From positions 72,867-136,866 of the forward strand of contig CAMLLD010000004.1 in the NCBI GenBank assembly GCA_946480785.1: a DNA stretch of 64,000 nt, in the 5' to 3' direction. Each line of letters begins with the position of its first letter. Positions within the stretch are counted from its first letter, which is position 1. Shown here in pieces: positions 26,640 through 35,885 of the stretch. Both the position numbers and the translations under genes were made by a program. The DNA is from an uncultured Blastocatellia bacterium. GTDB lineage: Bacteria > Acidobacteriota > Blastocatellia > Pyrinomonadales > Pyrinomonadaceae. The notes under the pieces were generated by a model. It saw only the letters and a list, made by a program, of their open reading frames with translations. It was not told the origin of the DNA and did no database searches.

Positions 26640-27257
26640 ATGAATTCGAGTAGACGAAAGTTTCTGAAGGGCGTCGGTATTGCGGGTGCGGGCGCGGCGC
26701 TTGCCGATCATTTATTAGTTGAGACGCAGGCCAACGACTCGGAAGCTACGCCGCAGACAATCTCGGGCGCGACGAAGATCACGCTCGACGTGAACGGACA
26801 AGCGCGCAACGTCGAAGTCGAGCCGCGCACCACGCTGCTCAACGCTCTGCGCAATCATCTCGAGCCTGCCGTCACTGGACCAAAGCTCGTCTGTGACGTC
26901 GGCACGTGCGGCGCGTGCACCGTTCTGCTCGACGGCAAACCTGCGTATTCGTGTCTCGTGCTCGCCGTCGATGCGACGAACAAAAAGATCACGACTGTGG
27001 AAGGTCTCGGCTCGTCGGAAAAACCGAACGCGGTACAGGCAGCTTTCGTCGAGCATGACGCGTTGATGTGCGGCTTCTGCACGCCGGGCTTCGTGACCAC
27101 GATCTCGGCTTACCTGAAGAAGAACCCGAATCCGTCGCTCGATGAAGTGCGCGAGGCGTGCAAGGGAAACTTCTGCCGCTGCGGCACCTACCCGCGTGTT
27201 TTCGAAGCCGCACTCGCCGCTGCTAAAGCTTCGTCGTCATCGTCTTCGCAGGTTTAA
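26640..27257 (+). CDS. Aldehyde oxidoreductase 2Fe-2S subunit with Tat signal (PaoA-like)
   Basis: The 205-residue subunit starts with a twin-arginine signal (SSRRKFLKGVG), so the folded complex should be exported. Two 2Fe-2S sites are visible: CDVGTCGACTVLL with its partner Cys near residues 84-110, and MCGFCTPG with NFCRCGTYP near 143-180. It passes electrons from the molybdenum subunit. ATG 26640 has GGAG upstream and keeps the Tat motif near the N-terminus; the in-frame start at 26592 would bury it. Gene order here is Fe-S, molybdenum, FAD, unlike the E. coli paoABC order. Confidence 0.9.
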   Translation: MNSSRRKFLKGVGIAGAGAALADHLLVETQANDSEATPQTISGATKITLDVNGQARNVEVEPRTTLLNALRNHLEPAVTGPKLVCDVGTCGACTVLLDGKPAYSCLVLAVDATNKKITTVEGLGSSEKPNAVQAAFVEHDALMCGFCTPGFVTTISAYLKKNPNPSLDEVREACKGNFCRCGTYPRVFEAALAAAKASSSSSSQV

Positions 27258-27266
27258 GGAACGAAC

Positions 27267-29489
27267 ATGCAACAGCAACCACAAGCGACTCCAGCGCCGT
27301 CACCAAAACCGAAGAAAAAGATCCGCGTACCGCGCGTTATCAACGGCGTCGAACAGATGGTCGAGATCGAAGTCGACGCGGACAGCGGCCCGGGTTGGGG
27401 ACCAAACGACAAGCACACGCTGCTGAATCACCGCCTGACGCGTGTCGATGGTCCACTCAAAGCCGCGGGCGCGGCGCGTTACACCTACGACCAGCGTCTG
27501 CCGGGAATGCTTTACGGCCGCATTCTTCGTTCGCCGCACGCACACGCGCGCGTCACGAAGCTCGACACTGAAGCCGCGTTAAAAATTCCGGGCGTAAAAG
27601 CGATCGTGCCGGCGCCGTTAACGGAAGTGCGCTTTGCCGGCGCGCCCGTGGCAGCCGTAGCGGCGACGACGCCCGAGATCGCGGGCGACGCATTGCGCGC
27701 CATCAAAGTCACTTACGAAGTGCTGCCGCACGTGGTCCATGCGGAAGCGGCGGCCCGCGCGGACGCGCCGAAAGTCGTCACCGAAGAAAACAATCTTCAG
27801 GAGAAAGCGAAGAACGGCGATCCGGACAAAGCTCAAGCCGCTTTCGCAAACGCAGACGCGATTGTCGAAGCGGAATACACGACGCCGCGCGTTCATCACG
27901 CCTGTCTCGAAACGCACGGCATGGTCGTCGATTATCGCGGCGGCGATACGGCCACGGTCTACGCTTCAACGCAGGGCACGTTCACGATTCCGGCCGACGC
28001 GGCGAAGGAGTTGGGACTCGGCGAGAGTGCGGTCGAATCGCGCGTCGAGCACATGGGCGGCGGGTTTGGTTCGAAGTTCGGCATCGGCACGGAAGGCATG
28101 TTCGCTTGCCGCTTGTCGAAGGAAACGAAAGCGCCGGTGAAGTTGATGCTCACGCGCTACGACGAGTTCGTGATGGCGGGCAATCGCGCCGGCTCGATTC
28201 AGAAGTTGAAAGCAGGCGTGAAAAACGACGGCACGATCGTCGCACTGAAAGCGACTCAGTATCGTCTCGGCGGTATCGGCCAGGGCTCGCAAGCGGGCCA
28301 ACCGTACATCTACAGCATGGGCGACACGTATCGCGAGATGTATGCGCTGCACACGAATGAAGATTCGGGAATCGCGATGCGCGCACCCGGCCATCCCGAG
28401 GCGTCCTTTGCGGCCGAGTCGCTCGTCGACGAACTCGCGTACAAGATCAAGATGGATCCGATCGCGTTTCGCAAAAAGAACTTGCGCGACGAGGTCTATC
28501 ACCGGCAGCTCGATCGCGGCGCGAAAGAGATCGGCTGGTCCAGACGCAATCCCGTTGCGGGTGGGAATCCTGGTCCATTGAAACGCGGTATCGGTTGCGC
28601 CGTCGGGGTGTGGGGCGGCGGCGGCAACAATCAATGCAAGGTTGACGTGAGTGTCGCGCGCGACGGTTCGGTGCTGGTCGCGGTCGGCACGCAGGATCTC
28701 GGCACCGGCACACGCACCTACACGCGCGCGATCGTCGCTGAAGAATTCGGGCTCGGCATCAACGATGTGAAGGAGCAGATCGGCAGTTCGAAACTCGGTT
28801 CGGCGAATCCTTCGGGGGGTTCGACGACCGCGGCCTCGCTCTCGCCATCCGTGAAAGACGCCGCGATCAAGGCGCGTCTGATGCTCGCCGAACGCGTCGC
28901 GCCGTTGCTCGGTAATCCGAAGCCTGAAGAAGTCGTCTTTGCGAATGGCAACGTCAGCGCCGGTAGTCAATCGCTGTCGTGGAAACAAGCGAGCGCGGCG
29001 CTGCCTGCGGCGGGCATTACGGCCCACGGGGAGTGGCGCGCGGATTTGCAGTCGCGCGGTATTCACGGCGCGTGTTTCGCGGAAGTGGAAGTGGACGTCG
29101 AGACTGGACACATCAGGCCGATCAAGATGGTCCACGTGCAGGACGGCGGCTTGCCGTTGAATCGGCTGACGCTCGAAAGCCAGATCAACGGCGGGATGAT
29201 CCAGTCGCTCGGCATGGCGTTGTGGGAAGGCCGTGTGATGGACGCGCAACTCGGCATGCAACTTAATCCGGGTTTTGGTGATTACAAACTGCCGGGCAGT
29301 CTCGAGATGCCGGAGCTTGTGCCGATCATTGACGACGACGACAAACGCGAAGCCGTGATCGGCATTGCGGAAGGCTGCATCATTCCCGCGGTCGGCGCGC
29401 TCGCGAATGCGGTGTTCAATGCGACCGGCATCCGCGTCCGCGACCTGCCAATCACGCCGGACAAGATCTTGATGGGGAAAACAGTATGA
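27267..29489 (+). CDS. Molybdopterin-binding subunit of a xanthine dehydrogenase-family enzyme (PaoC-like)
   Basis: The 740-residue catalytic subunit has the aldehyde oxidase/xanthine dehydrogenase hammerhead (GAARYTYDQRLPGMLYGRIL) and molybdopterin-binding loops HMGGGFGSKFG, AMRAPGHPEA, DLGTGTRTYT and NPSGGSTTAAS. A Glu near the C-terminus in GIAEGCIIPA occupies the catalytic-base position, although the usual GEP context is altered. It hydroxylates aldehydes or N-heterocycles. The FAD gene starts 4 bp before this one stops. Export would be by piggyback on the Tat signal of the Fe-S subunit. Confidence 0.9.
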   Translation: MQQQPQATPAPSPKPKKKIRVPRVINGVEQMVEIEVDADSGPGWGPNDKHTLLNHRLTRVDGPLKAAGAARYTYDQRLPGMLYGRILRSPHAHARVTKLDTEAALKIPGVKAIVPAPLTEVRFAGAPVAAVAATTPEIAGDALRAIKVTYEVLPHVVHAEAAARADAPKVVTEENNLQEKAKNGDPDKAQAAFANADAIVEAEYTTPRVHHACLETHGMVVDYRGGDTATVYASTQGTFTIPADAAKELGLGESAVESRVEHMGGGFGSKFGIGTEGMFACRLSKETKAPVKLMLTRYDEFVMAGNRAGSIQKLKAGVKNDGTIVALKATQYRLGGIGQGSQAGQPYIYSMGDTYREMYALHTNEDSGIAMRAPGHPEASFAAESLVDELAYKIKMDPIAFRKKNLRDEVYHRQLDRGAKEIGWSRRNPVAGGNPGPLKRGIGCAVGVWGGGGNNQCKVDVSVARDGSVLVAVGTQDLGTGTRTYTRAIVAEEFGLGINDVKEQIGSSKLGSANPSGGSTTAASLSPSVKDAAIKARLMLAERVAPLLGNPKPEEVVFANGNVSAGSQSLSWKQASAALPAAGITAHGEWRADLQSRGIHGACFAEVEVDVETGHIRPIKMVHVQDGGLPLNRLTLESQINGGMIQSLGMALWEGRVMDAQLGMQLNPGFGDYKLPGSLEMPELVPIIDDDDKREAVIGIAEGCIIPAVGALANAVFNATGIRVRDLPITPDKILMGKTV

Positions 29490-30493
29490 AGACGTTTGAG
29501 TGGACCAATCCGACTTCGCTCACCGAAGCAGTGAAGCTGTTGGGCGCGCCCGGCGGAGCGACGGACATTGACGAAGCGCCGCGGCCGATTGCCGGCGGGC
29601 AGGATCTGTTGACGACGATGAAAGATTACACGTCGCGTCCGGCGCGGCTCGTCAATCTCAAGCACATTCCCGGGCTCAATCGCATCACGCTGAATGCGCG
29701 TGGGCTGACAATCGGCGCGCTCGTTACTTTGAACGAGCTCGAGGAACACGAAGGCGTGCGCAAGAGTTTTCCTGGTTTGTCTCAAGCTGCGCATTCGATC
29801 GCGACGCCGCAGATTCGGAATCTCGGCACGGTCGGTGGGAATCTCTGCCAGCGTCCGCGCTGCTGGTACTTCCGGCTCGAAGAAGTCGTCTGTTTGAAGA
29901 AGGGCGGCTCGGAGTGTTATGCGGCGAAGGGCGAGAACAAGTACAACGCGATCATCGCGGGCGGGCCGTCGTACATCGTGCATCCGTCGGATCTCGCGCC
30001 GATGCTGGTCGCGCTCGGTGGGCGCGTAGCAGTAATGGGTGCGGCGGGAAAGCGCGTGATTCCGCTCGACAAGTTTTTCACGTTGCCGTCGGAGGGAAAT
30101 ATCCGTCGTGAGAACGTGCTGACTAACGACGACATCATCACGGAGATCTTTGTGCCCGCGTCGGCGCTTGCGGCGCGCTCGACTTACTTGAAGTTTAAAG
30201 AGCGTGAGTCGCTCGATTTTGCGCTGGCGTCAGTCGCTGCCGCACTGCAATTGGGATCAGACAAAGCGGTGCGTGACGTGCGGCTGGTGCTTGGTGGGGT
30301 GGCGCCGATACCGTGGCGCGTACCGGCGGCGGAGAAGTTTCTCGTCGGAAAACAGTTGAACGCGGACGTGCTTAACGAGGCGGCGAAGATCGCACTTGCG
30401 GAAGCGAAGCCGCTCGAGAAGAACGCGTACAAAGTGCCGCTGGCGCAGACGCTCGTGCGTCGTGCGTTGGCGAAGGCGGGAAACGTTGGATAG
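29486..30493 (+). CDS. FAD-binding subunit of the Pao-like oxidoreductase
   Basis: The 335-residue protein has the CO dehydrogenase flavoprotein fold with FAD loops AGGQDLLTTMK and ATPQIRNLGTVGGNL. Cysteines in CQRPRCWYFR near residues 121-126 and in VCLKKGGSECYAAKG match the extra 4Fe-4S site of PaoB-type subunits, which ordinary xanthine dehydrogenases lack. This supports a PaoABC-like periplasmic aldehyde oxidoreductase. Start ATG 29486 overlaps the upstream stop. Confidence 0.9.
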   Translation: MKTFEWTNPTSLTEAVKLLGAPGGATDIDEAPRPIAGGQDLLTTMKDYTSRPARLVNLKHIPGLNRITLNARGLTIGALVTLNELEEHEGVRKSFPGLSQAAHSIATPQIRNLGTVGGNLCQRPRCWYFRLEEVVCLKKGGSECYAAKGENKYNAIIAGGPSYIVHPSDLAPMLVALGGRVAVMGAAGKRVIPLDKFFTLPSEGNIRRENVLTNDDIITEIFVPASALAARSTYLKFKERESLDFALASVAAALQLGSDKAVRDVRLVLGGVAPIPWRVPAAEKFLVGKQLNADVLNEAAKIALAEAKPLEKNAYKVPLAQTLVRRALAKAGNVG

Positions 30494-30506
30494 GGGGATT
30501 GGAGTT

Positions 30507-30782
30507 ATGGCGAACGAACTGAATGAGACAACAGCGGGTCGTGAAGTGACTACGACAACCGAAGCCCCTCCGGTGCTGTCACCGTTTTGCGGCTCGTTGC
30601 GTTCGAAAAAGTTCTTCCTGCTAGATCGTCTTGCGTCGAGCGCGGAGGATTATCTCGACGCCGCGAACCACGTTTGGTGTTGTGAGACGCAGGAAGTGAT
30701 CGGTCCCGACAACCGGCGCGTCGAGCCGAACGCCTGCGGCCCCGGCCGCGCGTGCTACAGTTCCGCCGTCAAGGGCGTATAA
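30507..30782 (+). CDS. Small Cys-containing protein of unknown function
   Basis: The 91-residue product has no signal peptide. After a Thr-rich start it contains LRSKKFFLLDRLASS, NHVWCCETQ, GPDNRRVEPNACGPGRACY; five or six cysteines could bind metal. I believe similar small proteins occur in related bacteria but cannot name a family. ATG 30507 has GGAG just upstream, 13 bp after the FAD gene, so it is likely co-transcribed with the Pao-like genes and may assist that complex. Confidence 0.65.
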   Translation: MANELNETTAGREVTTTTEAPPVLSPFCGSLRSKKFFLLDRLASSAEDYLDAANHVWCCETQEVIGPDNRRVEPNACGPGRACYSSAVKGV

Positions 30783-30783
30783 T

Positions 30784-30811
30784 CCGAGTCATCTGTGTTA
30801 TCTGTGGTTTG
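30784..30811. repeat. Dispersed CATCTGTGTTATCTGTGGTTT repeat copy
   Basis: The sequence CATCTGTGTTATCTGTGG matches the reverse form of the repeat. It sits directly between the 30507 gene and the ribosome binding site (GGAGG) of the next gene. Confidence 0.5.
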
Positions 30812-30829
30812 TTTGCGGAGGTAAGAGCA

Positions 30830-31486
30830 ATGAAACGAGTGTTGTTTGCGGTAGCGGTGATGGTGGTTGCGCTTTGCGCGCTGGTCTTCAGTTCACAGGC
30901 CGAGAACGTCAGCCTGCGCGGCGACTATGTTGAAGTGCGCACCGCGAGCGTGTTCGCCGGCGCGTGTCACTACAACGGCGAAGTCGTCACGACCGGCCGC
31001 GACGCGATGATGGCGTGGAACGTGACCTCCGGAAAATGGCAGGGCGTGGATCTCAGCGGCGTACGCGCCCTCGCGATCATCACGTCCGACGCGAACCTCT
31101 CCGAAAACAACGCTGCCCGCTCTTCGGAAATCATCATCGACTCGGGCGCTTCGCAAACACAGTCGCAAGCGCTGCTCGACGCACTCAAAGTCAAATACGC
31201 CGCGACACTCGGCAACGTCGTCACTGTGCGCAGTGCGCCGATCAAGTTCGATCACAAGGGCCGCACTTACGCCGTCGCCGCTGACGACGCGACGATCAAC
31301 GTCGAAGCGATGCCCAACGATCTCTGCTGCAAGATGCCGAACCTCGTCTGGTACTCACCGCTCGTGGGACTCGAAAACCGCAAGGTCGGTTACACCGTCA
31401 AAGCCACTTACTCGGGCAAGACCATCGCCACGCCGTGGTCGCGCTCCGGCGAGAACAGCGCGTTCTACGGCAGCTTCTCTCTCTAA
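30830..31486 (+). CDS. Secreted protein, DUF1326-like
   Basis: The 218-residue product has a Sec signal (residues 1-24, ending SSQA) and a mature part starting SLRGDYVEVRTASVFAGACH, like the DUF1326 family of unknown function. Only a few cysteines remain in it (GACH, LCCK). GGAGG precedes ATG 30830. It follows the Pao-like genes in the same direction and is convergent with the M48 protease. Whether it belongs to that operon is uncertain because the repeat separates them. Confidence 0.7.
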   Translation: MKRVLFAVAVMVVALCALVFSSQAENVSLRGDYVEVRTASVFAGACHYNGEVVTTGRDAMMAWNVTSGKWQGVDLSGVRALAIITSDANLSENNAARSSEIIIDSGASQTQSQALLDALKVKYAATLGNVVTVRSAPIKFDHKGRTYAVAADDATINVEAMPNDLCCKMPNLVWYSPLVGLENRKVGYTVKATYSGKTIATPWSRSGENSAFYGSFSL

Positions 31487-31510
31487 TAGAAGCGACTGCT
31501 CGAGACGTTC

Positions 31511-33400
31511 TCAATCGGCGCGATAGATCTCGGCGCCTTCAATATCTCTGAAAATGTGGCGCAGCCCGCGTCGCTGGTGCGACAACGCGATGATGTACGT
31601 GTCACCGGGATACTTGATCGTCTTCGCTAACTGGCTCACCAACTTCTTGTCGCGCCCATCCAGTTGCAAACCAGACAACACTCGTTTCGAAGTCACGCCG
31701 AGAACATAGCTCGGTACGTCCGGCACATGTTGGCAGATCTTTCTCACGAGATACGCTGATCGCAGCAACGGCACGTTGGCGAGTTGCGCGCGCAGCGCCT
31801 CGAGCGCTTCGTTCGTCAATCCGTGCGGGACGAAGTCGTCCTTGATCGTGATGGTCCGGCGCTCCTGTTGGGCCAACTGGAGCTCGTAAAAATAATTTTC
31901 CGCACAGCGCCGATACTTCTCTGCTTCCGCGCCGCGTTCGCGCGCCATGAGAAACGAGTAGATCGCCTGACAACCCTCAGGCACCATCCCGACTTCTTTT
32001 TCCATCGCCAGTTCCAGGTGGCTGATACCGGCTTCATCGCCCTGCTGTAACAACGCGATTCCGAGTGCGTAGTTTGCGCACGCGTGATCCGGCATCAACT
32101 CCAGCACTTCACGCAGCAGCGGAGCGGCAGCGATATTGCCCTCTATGCCACCCACGTAGCTCGCGCGTTGCCAACGCTCGTCAACACTCAAGTCAGCCGC
32201 CGTCTTCTCCGCGAGCGTGGCCAATCCCTGCTGTGCCTCAGTGACAAACTTGTGCCGCTCAGTCCACGAGTTCGCGATCTCTTCTTCCCAGAATTTGTTC
32301 TGGCGTTCGATAAAGTCGGAGGGAACACGCGCGAATAGCTCTCGATCGCCGAACAGTTCACCGCCTGTGATCGCGAACGCGTTCAAGTCAGCCGTCTCAC
32401 GCACGTTCGTGTAGCCAATCGCGGCGAGACGATCCGCGAGCGCCGGATGAGTGTCGTCATAACGATGCCGTGCGGTCAGTGACTCAGCGAACCACGCCTG
32501 CGCCTTGTCGAGCGCCAGCGGCTGGCGCAACGTCTGCAGCAGCTCGGCGAAAGCATCGCGCGGCGGTTGTGGCTCGGTGTCTGCGCGGCGGTGGACCGCC
32601 GGCCAGAAGTCTTCGTTGAGCGCTCGTGATTTCAATTCGAGATTGATCAAAACGCGCGCGGCGGTTTCTTTACCCGCAACCGCAACGGCCCAACGATCCG
32701 CTTCGTATTCCTGAGCGCGCGCGAGTACGAATGAGTAAGCCGAAAAATAAGGCGCGTACCAGTTGAAGAAACGTTGAAACACTTCCAGGCCGTAGCGCGG
32801 ATGCTTTTTTACGTTTTCGAGTATCTGCGTCCACGTTTGTCGCACGCGATAGATCCAGCTCGCGAACTGTCCGTGACGGCCCGATAGATGTCCGAACTCG
32901 TGCGCGAGCACGGCGCGAATCTCAGCCGGCGACATCGACGCCAGCAACGGCAAGCCGACGCGCAGATAATTCTCGTGCCAGCCAAACACTCCGAGCGACG
33001 GCCGTTGCACGATGCTCGCGTTGTATTCGCGCGTCAACAAAATCTTCCGCAGCGTTGGACCACCGGTGGCGGCGCGCACTTCCTGCACCAACTCAAACAA
33101 ACGCGGCGCGTCGTCGTAGTTCACTTCCTCGCCTTCCGGTTCGGGAAACTCGATCCACAAGGACTGCGCGATCAGAAAAGCCGCGCCAAGGAGCAGCACG
33201 AGCACCTGAATGATCAGGTAGTTGATCGCGCGCAGATAAATGAGGGTGAGAACGACGACCAGGATAAGGACTAACGCGCCGAACAGCGATAGATAACCAA
33301 GCGCCGCGAGCAGTCCGACGCGGAGCCGATAGGTGTCCGGGTGCTGGCGTTCGTAAACTTCCAGCTCCTCAACGAAGGCGACGAATTCTTTCTCCTCCAT
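31511..33400 (-). CDS. M48 family membrane zinc metalloprotease
   Basis: This 629-residue protein has two hydrophobic helices near residues 25-75 and the metal motif HEFGH near 166-170, with a downstream EADRWA supplying the third ligand. That is the HtpX/Ste24-like (M48) arrangement. After residue 260 comes a long soluble region with helical-repeat character, which includes TPR-like segments (YALGIALLQQGDEAGISHLELA). It may process or degrade membrane proteins. It is divergent from leuA with 193 bp between starts and convergent with the DUF1326-like gene. Confidence 0.88.
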   Translation of the reverse strand: MEEKEFVAFVEELEVYERQHPDTYRLRVGLLAALGYLSLFGALVLILVVVLTLIYLRAINYLIIQVLVLLLGAAFLIAQSLWIEFPEPEGEEVNYDDAPRLFELVQEVRAATGGPTLRKILLTREYNASIVQRPSLGVFGWHENYLRVGLPLLASMSPAEIRAVLAHEFGHLSGRHGQFASWIYRVRQTWTQILENVKKHPRYGLEVFQRFFNWYAPYFSAYSFVLARAQEYEADRWAVAVAGKETAARVLINLELKSRALNEDFWPAVHRRADTEPQPPRDAFAELLQTLRQPLALDKAQAWFAESLTARHRYDDTHPALADRLAAIGYTNVRETADLNAFAITGGELFGDRELFARVPSDFIERQNKFWEEEIANSWTERHKFVTEAQQGLATLAEKTAADLSVDERWQRASYVGGIEGNIAAAPLLREVLELMPDHACANYALGIALLQQGDEAGISHLELAMEKEVGMVPEGCQAIYSFLMARERGAEAEKYRRCAENYFYELQLAQQERRTITIKDDFVPHGLTNEALEALRAQLANVPLLRSAYLVRKICQHVPDVPSYVLGVTSKRVLSGLQLDGRDKKLVSQLAKTIKYPGDTYIIALSHQRRGLRHIFRDIEGAEIYRAD

Positions 33401-33593
33401 CAGCGTCCTCTTAACACGACCGCCGCAATCGCATCAACAATTTTCAGTTGGGATATTAGTGAACGCGCGCCGCCCGCCTAGTGAGTCAAACGCACCACGC
33501 AGTAAAAAGAATTTATCTTCGCATAAAGATTATAGCTTTGACTCCTGGCCCAACTCTCCTTAGCATCCTCCCTTGCCCACAGGAGGAGCTCCC

Positions 33594-34760
33594 ATGCCAC
33601 AAAGCCGCATCAGCATTTTCGACACCACTCTTCGCGACGGCGAACAGTCGCCCGGCTGTTCGATGGACCTGCGCGAAAAGGTCCGAATGGCGGAAAAACT
33701 CGAGGAACTCGGCGTAGACATCATCGAAGCCGGGTTTCCGATCGCGTCCGACGGCGACTTTGCGGCGGTGCGCGCGGTCGCGACGCAGTGCCGTGAGGCT
33801 CGAGTCGCGGCGCTGTGTCGCACCGCCGAACAGGACGTCGCGCGCGCGGCTGAAGCATTGTCGCGCGCGGTGCATCCGCGCATTCATACGTTCTGCGCTA
33901 CGTCCGACATTCATCTCGAACACAAACTCAAGAAGACGCGCGCTGAAGTAATCGAGATGACGCGCATGGCTGTCTCGCGGGCCTACAGCTACGCCGAAGA
34001 CGTTGAGTTTTCTGCCGAAGACGCGACGCGCAGCGACATCGATTTCCTGTGCGAAGTGCTCGACGTTGCGGTCGATGCGGGGGCTTCGGTGCTGAACGTG
34101 CCGGACACAGTTGGTTACACAACGCCGCCGGAGATGGCGCGCCTCGTCCAACAAGTACGCGAGCGTGTCGTGCGAGACAGAGACGTGATCGTCAGTGTTC
34201 ACTGTCACAACGATCTAGGTCTCGCCGTGGCAAACAGTCTCGCGGCAATCGAAGCTGGCGCGCGGCAAGTTGAATGCACGGTGAACGGCATCGGCGAGCG
34301 CGCGGGCAATGCGTCGCTCGAAGAGATCGTGATGGCGTTGCATGTGCGCGCCGATCGTTTGCCGTTCGCGACGGGCATCGACACGGCACAGCTTTATCCC
34401 GCGAGCCAGTTGCTGTCGAGCATCGTCGGTTTCGACGTGCAACCAAACAAAGCCATCGTCGGGCGCAACGCGTTTGCGCACGAAGCGGGCATTCATCAGC
34501 ACGGCGTGATCAATAATCCGCTGTGTTATGAGATCATGACGCCTGAATCCGTCGGCGTGCCGGCAAACTCGCTCGTGCTCGGCAAACATTCGGGCCGTCA
34601 CGCGCTGTCGCTGCGTTTCATGGAACTCGGGTACGATGTTACCGCGGCCGAACTCGACGCGGCTTACCGAAAGTTCACCGATCTAGCCGACAAGAAAAAA
34701 CGGATCTACGATCAGGATCTGATTTCTTTACTGAGCACTACAGCCGCCGCGGCGGCCTGA
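33594..34760 (+). CDS. leuA: 2-isopropylmalate synthase, short form lacking regulatory domain
   Basis: LeuA condenses acetyl-CoA with 2-ketoisovalerate at the start of leucine synthesis. The 388-residue product has the DRE-TIM start [13 protein letters not shown], the metal motif [13 protein letters not shown], and NGIGERAGN and HEAGIHQHG. It ends soon after the catalytic and accessory domains, so the roughly 120-residue C-terminal leucine-sensing domain of classical LeuA is missing. A strong AGGAGG precedes ATG 33594. It is first of leuABCD. A homocitrate or citramalate synthase is a remote alternative, but the operon makes leucine synthesis far more likely. Confidence 0.92.
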   Translation: MPQSRISIFDTTLRDGEQSPGCSMDLREKVRMAEKLEELGVDIIEAGFPIASDGDFAAVRAVATQCREARVAALCRTAEQDVARAAEALSRAVHPRIHTFCATSDIHLEHKLKKTRAEVIEMTRMAVSRAYSYAEDVEFSAEDATRSDIDFLCEVLDVAVDAGASVLNVPDTVGYTTPPEMARLVQQVRERVVRDRDVIVSVHCHNDLGLAVANSLAAIEAGARQVECTVNGIGERAGNASLEEIVMALHVRADRLPFATGIDTAQLYPASQLLSSIVGFDVQPNKAIVGRNAFAHEAGIHQHGVINNPLCYEIMTPESVGVPANSLVLGKHSGRHALSLRFMELGYDVTAAELDAAYRKFTDLADKKKRIYDQDLISLLSTTAAAAA

Positions 34761-34769
34761 GGTTTTACG

Positions 34770-35879
34770 ATGAGATTAAGGATTACGGTTCTTCCCGGGG
34801 ATGGCATTGGACCAGAGGTTACGGCCGAAGCGGTGCGCGTGCTGCACGCGATTGCCGCGATTCACGGCCACCGTTTCGAATTCGAAGAACATGCCATAGG
34901 CGGCCGCGCGATTCGCGAGTTTGGGTCGCCGTTGCCGACAAAGACACTCGATGCGTGCCTCGCCAGCGACGCGGTGCTGCTCGGCGCAGTCGGCGCCCCC
35001 GAATTCGATCGTGTGCCGCCGAATCAACGGCCCGAAGCGGGCTTGCTGCTGTTGCGGCGCGCGCTCGGTGGGTACGCGAATCTGCGCCCGGCGATCTCGT
35101 ATGCGCCGATCGCGGCGTGCTCGCCGTTGCGCGAGGAGATCACGAGCGGCGTGGACATTCTGTTCGTGCGCGAGCTGCTCGGTGGTTTGTACTTCGGCGA
35201 GCCGCGCGGAATTGCAGACGCGAACGGAACGACTGTCGCCACCAACACGATGAGCTATTCGGTCGAAGAGATCGAACGCATCGCACGCATCGCTTTCGCA
35301 GCCGCGCGCAAACGGCGCGGCAAGGTCACGTCTGTCGATAAAGCGAACGTGCTTGAAACGTCGCAGCTTTGGCGACAGACAGTCACGAGCATCTCTCGTG
35401 ATTATCCGGACGTTACGTTGGACCACTTATTGGTCGATGCGTGTGCGATGCACTTGATCGCCAACCCGCGCCGCTTCGATGTTGTGCTGACCGAGAATTT
35501 GTTCGGCGACATTCTCTCCGACGAGGCTGGTGTGATTGCCGGCTCGCTCGGCATGCTCGCGTCCGCGACGATCGGCGGCGACGTGGGACTCTACGAACCG
35601 ATTCACGGTTCCGCGCCCGACATCGCGGGGCGAGGCATCGCGAATCCGTGCGGCGCGATTGCGTCGGCCGCGATGATGTTGCGCCACTCAGCGCAGCTCG
35701 AGCAGGAAGCGTGTGACATCGAGCTCGCGATCGAGCACGTGATCGAGGCCGGTTATCGCACGCCCGACATCGCGACAGGCACGGGCGGTTATCTCGCTTC
35801 GACCAGCGAGATGGGCGAGCTGATCTGCCAGGCCGTAACTGAAATCGCTGACATGCGCCACGCGTATCACGCTGTCTAA
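34770..35879 (+). CDS. leuB: 3-isopropylmalate dehydrogenase
   Basis: LeuB oxidises and decarboxylates 3-isopropylmalate to 2-ketoisocaproate. The 369-residue protein has VLPGDGIGPEVTAEAVRVL, the LLRRALGGYANLRP loop, substrate-binding DKANVLETSQLWR and the signature NLFGDILSDEAGVIAGSLG. The C-terminal HGSAPDIAGRGIANPCG completes the NAD site. It follows leuA by 9 bp and precedes leuC by 6 bp. Confidence 0.95.
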   Translation: MRLRITVLPGDGIGPEVTAEAVRVLHAIAAIHGHRFEFEEHAIGGRAIREFGSPLPTKTLDACLASDAVLLGAVGAPEFDRVPPNQRPEAGLLLLRRALGGYANLRPAISYAPIAACSPLREEITSGVDILFVRELLGGLYFGEPRGIADANGTTVATNTMSYSVEEIERIARIAFAAARKRRGKVTSVDKANVLETSQLWRQTVTSISRDYPDVTLDHLLVDACAMHLIANPRRFDVVLTENLFGDILSDEAGVIAGSLGMLASATIGGDVGLYEPIHGSAPDIAGRGIANPCGAIASAAMMLRHSAQLEQEACDIELAIEHVIEAGYRTPDIATGTGGYLASTSEMGELICQAVTEIADMRHAYHAV

Positions 35880-35885
35880 ACATCT

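Noticed and set aside
27966..29261. 431-codon minus-strand frame opposite the molybdenum subunit
   Set aside because: Composition is that of an antisense frame in high-GC coding DNA (Arg/His/Ala rich), and the plus-strand gene is beyond doubt.
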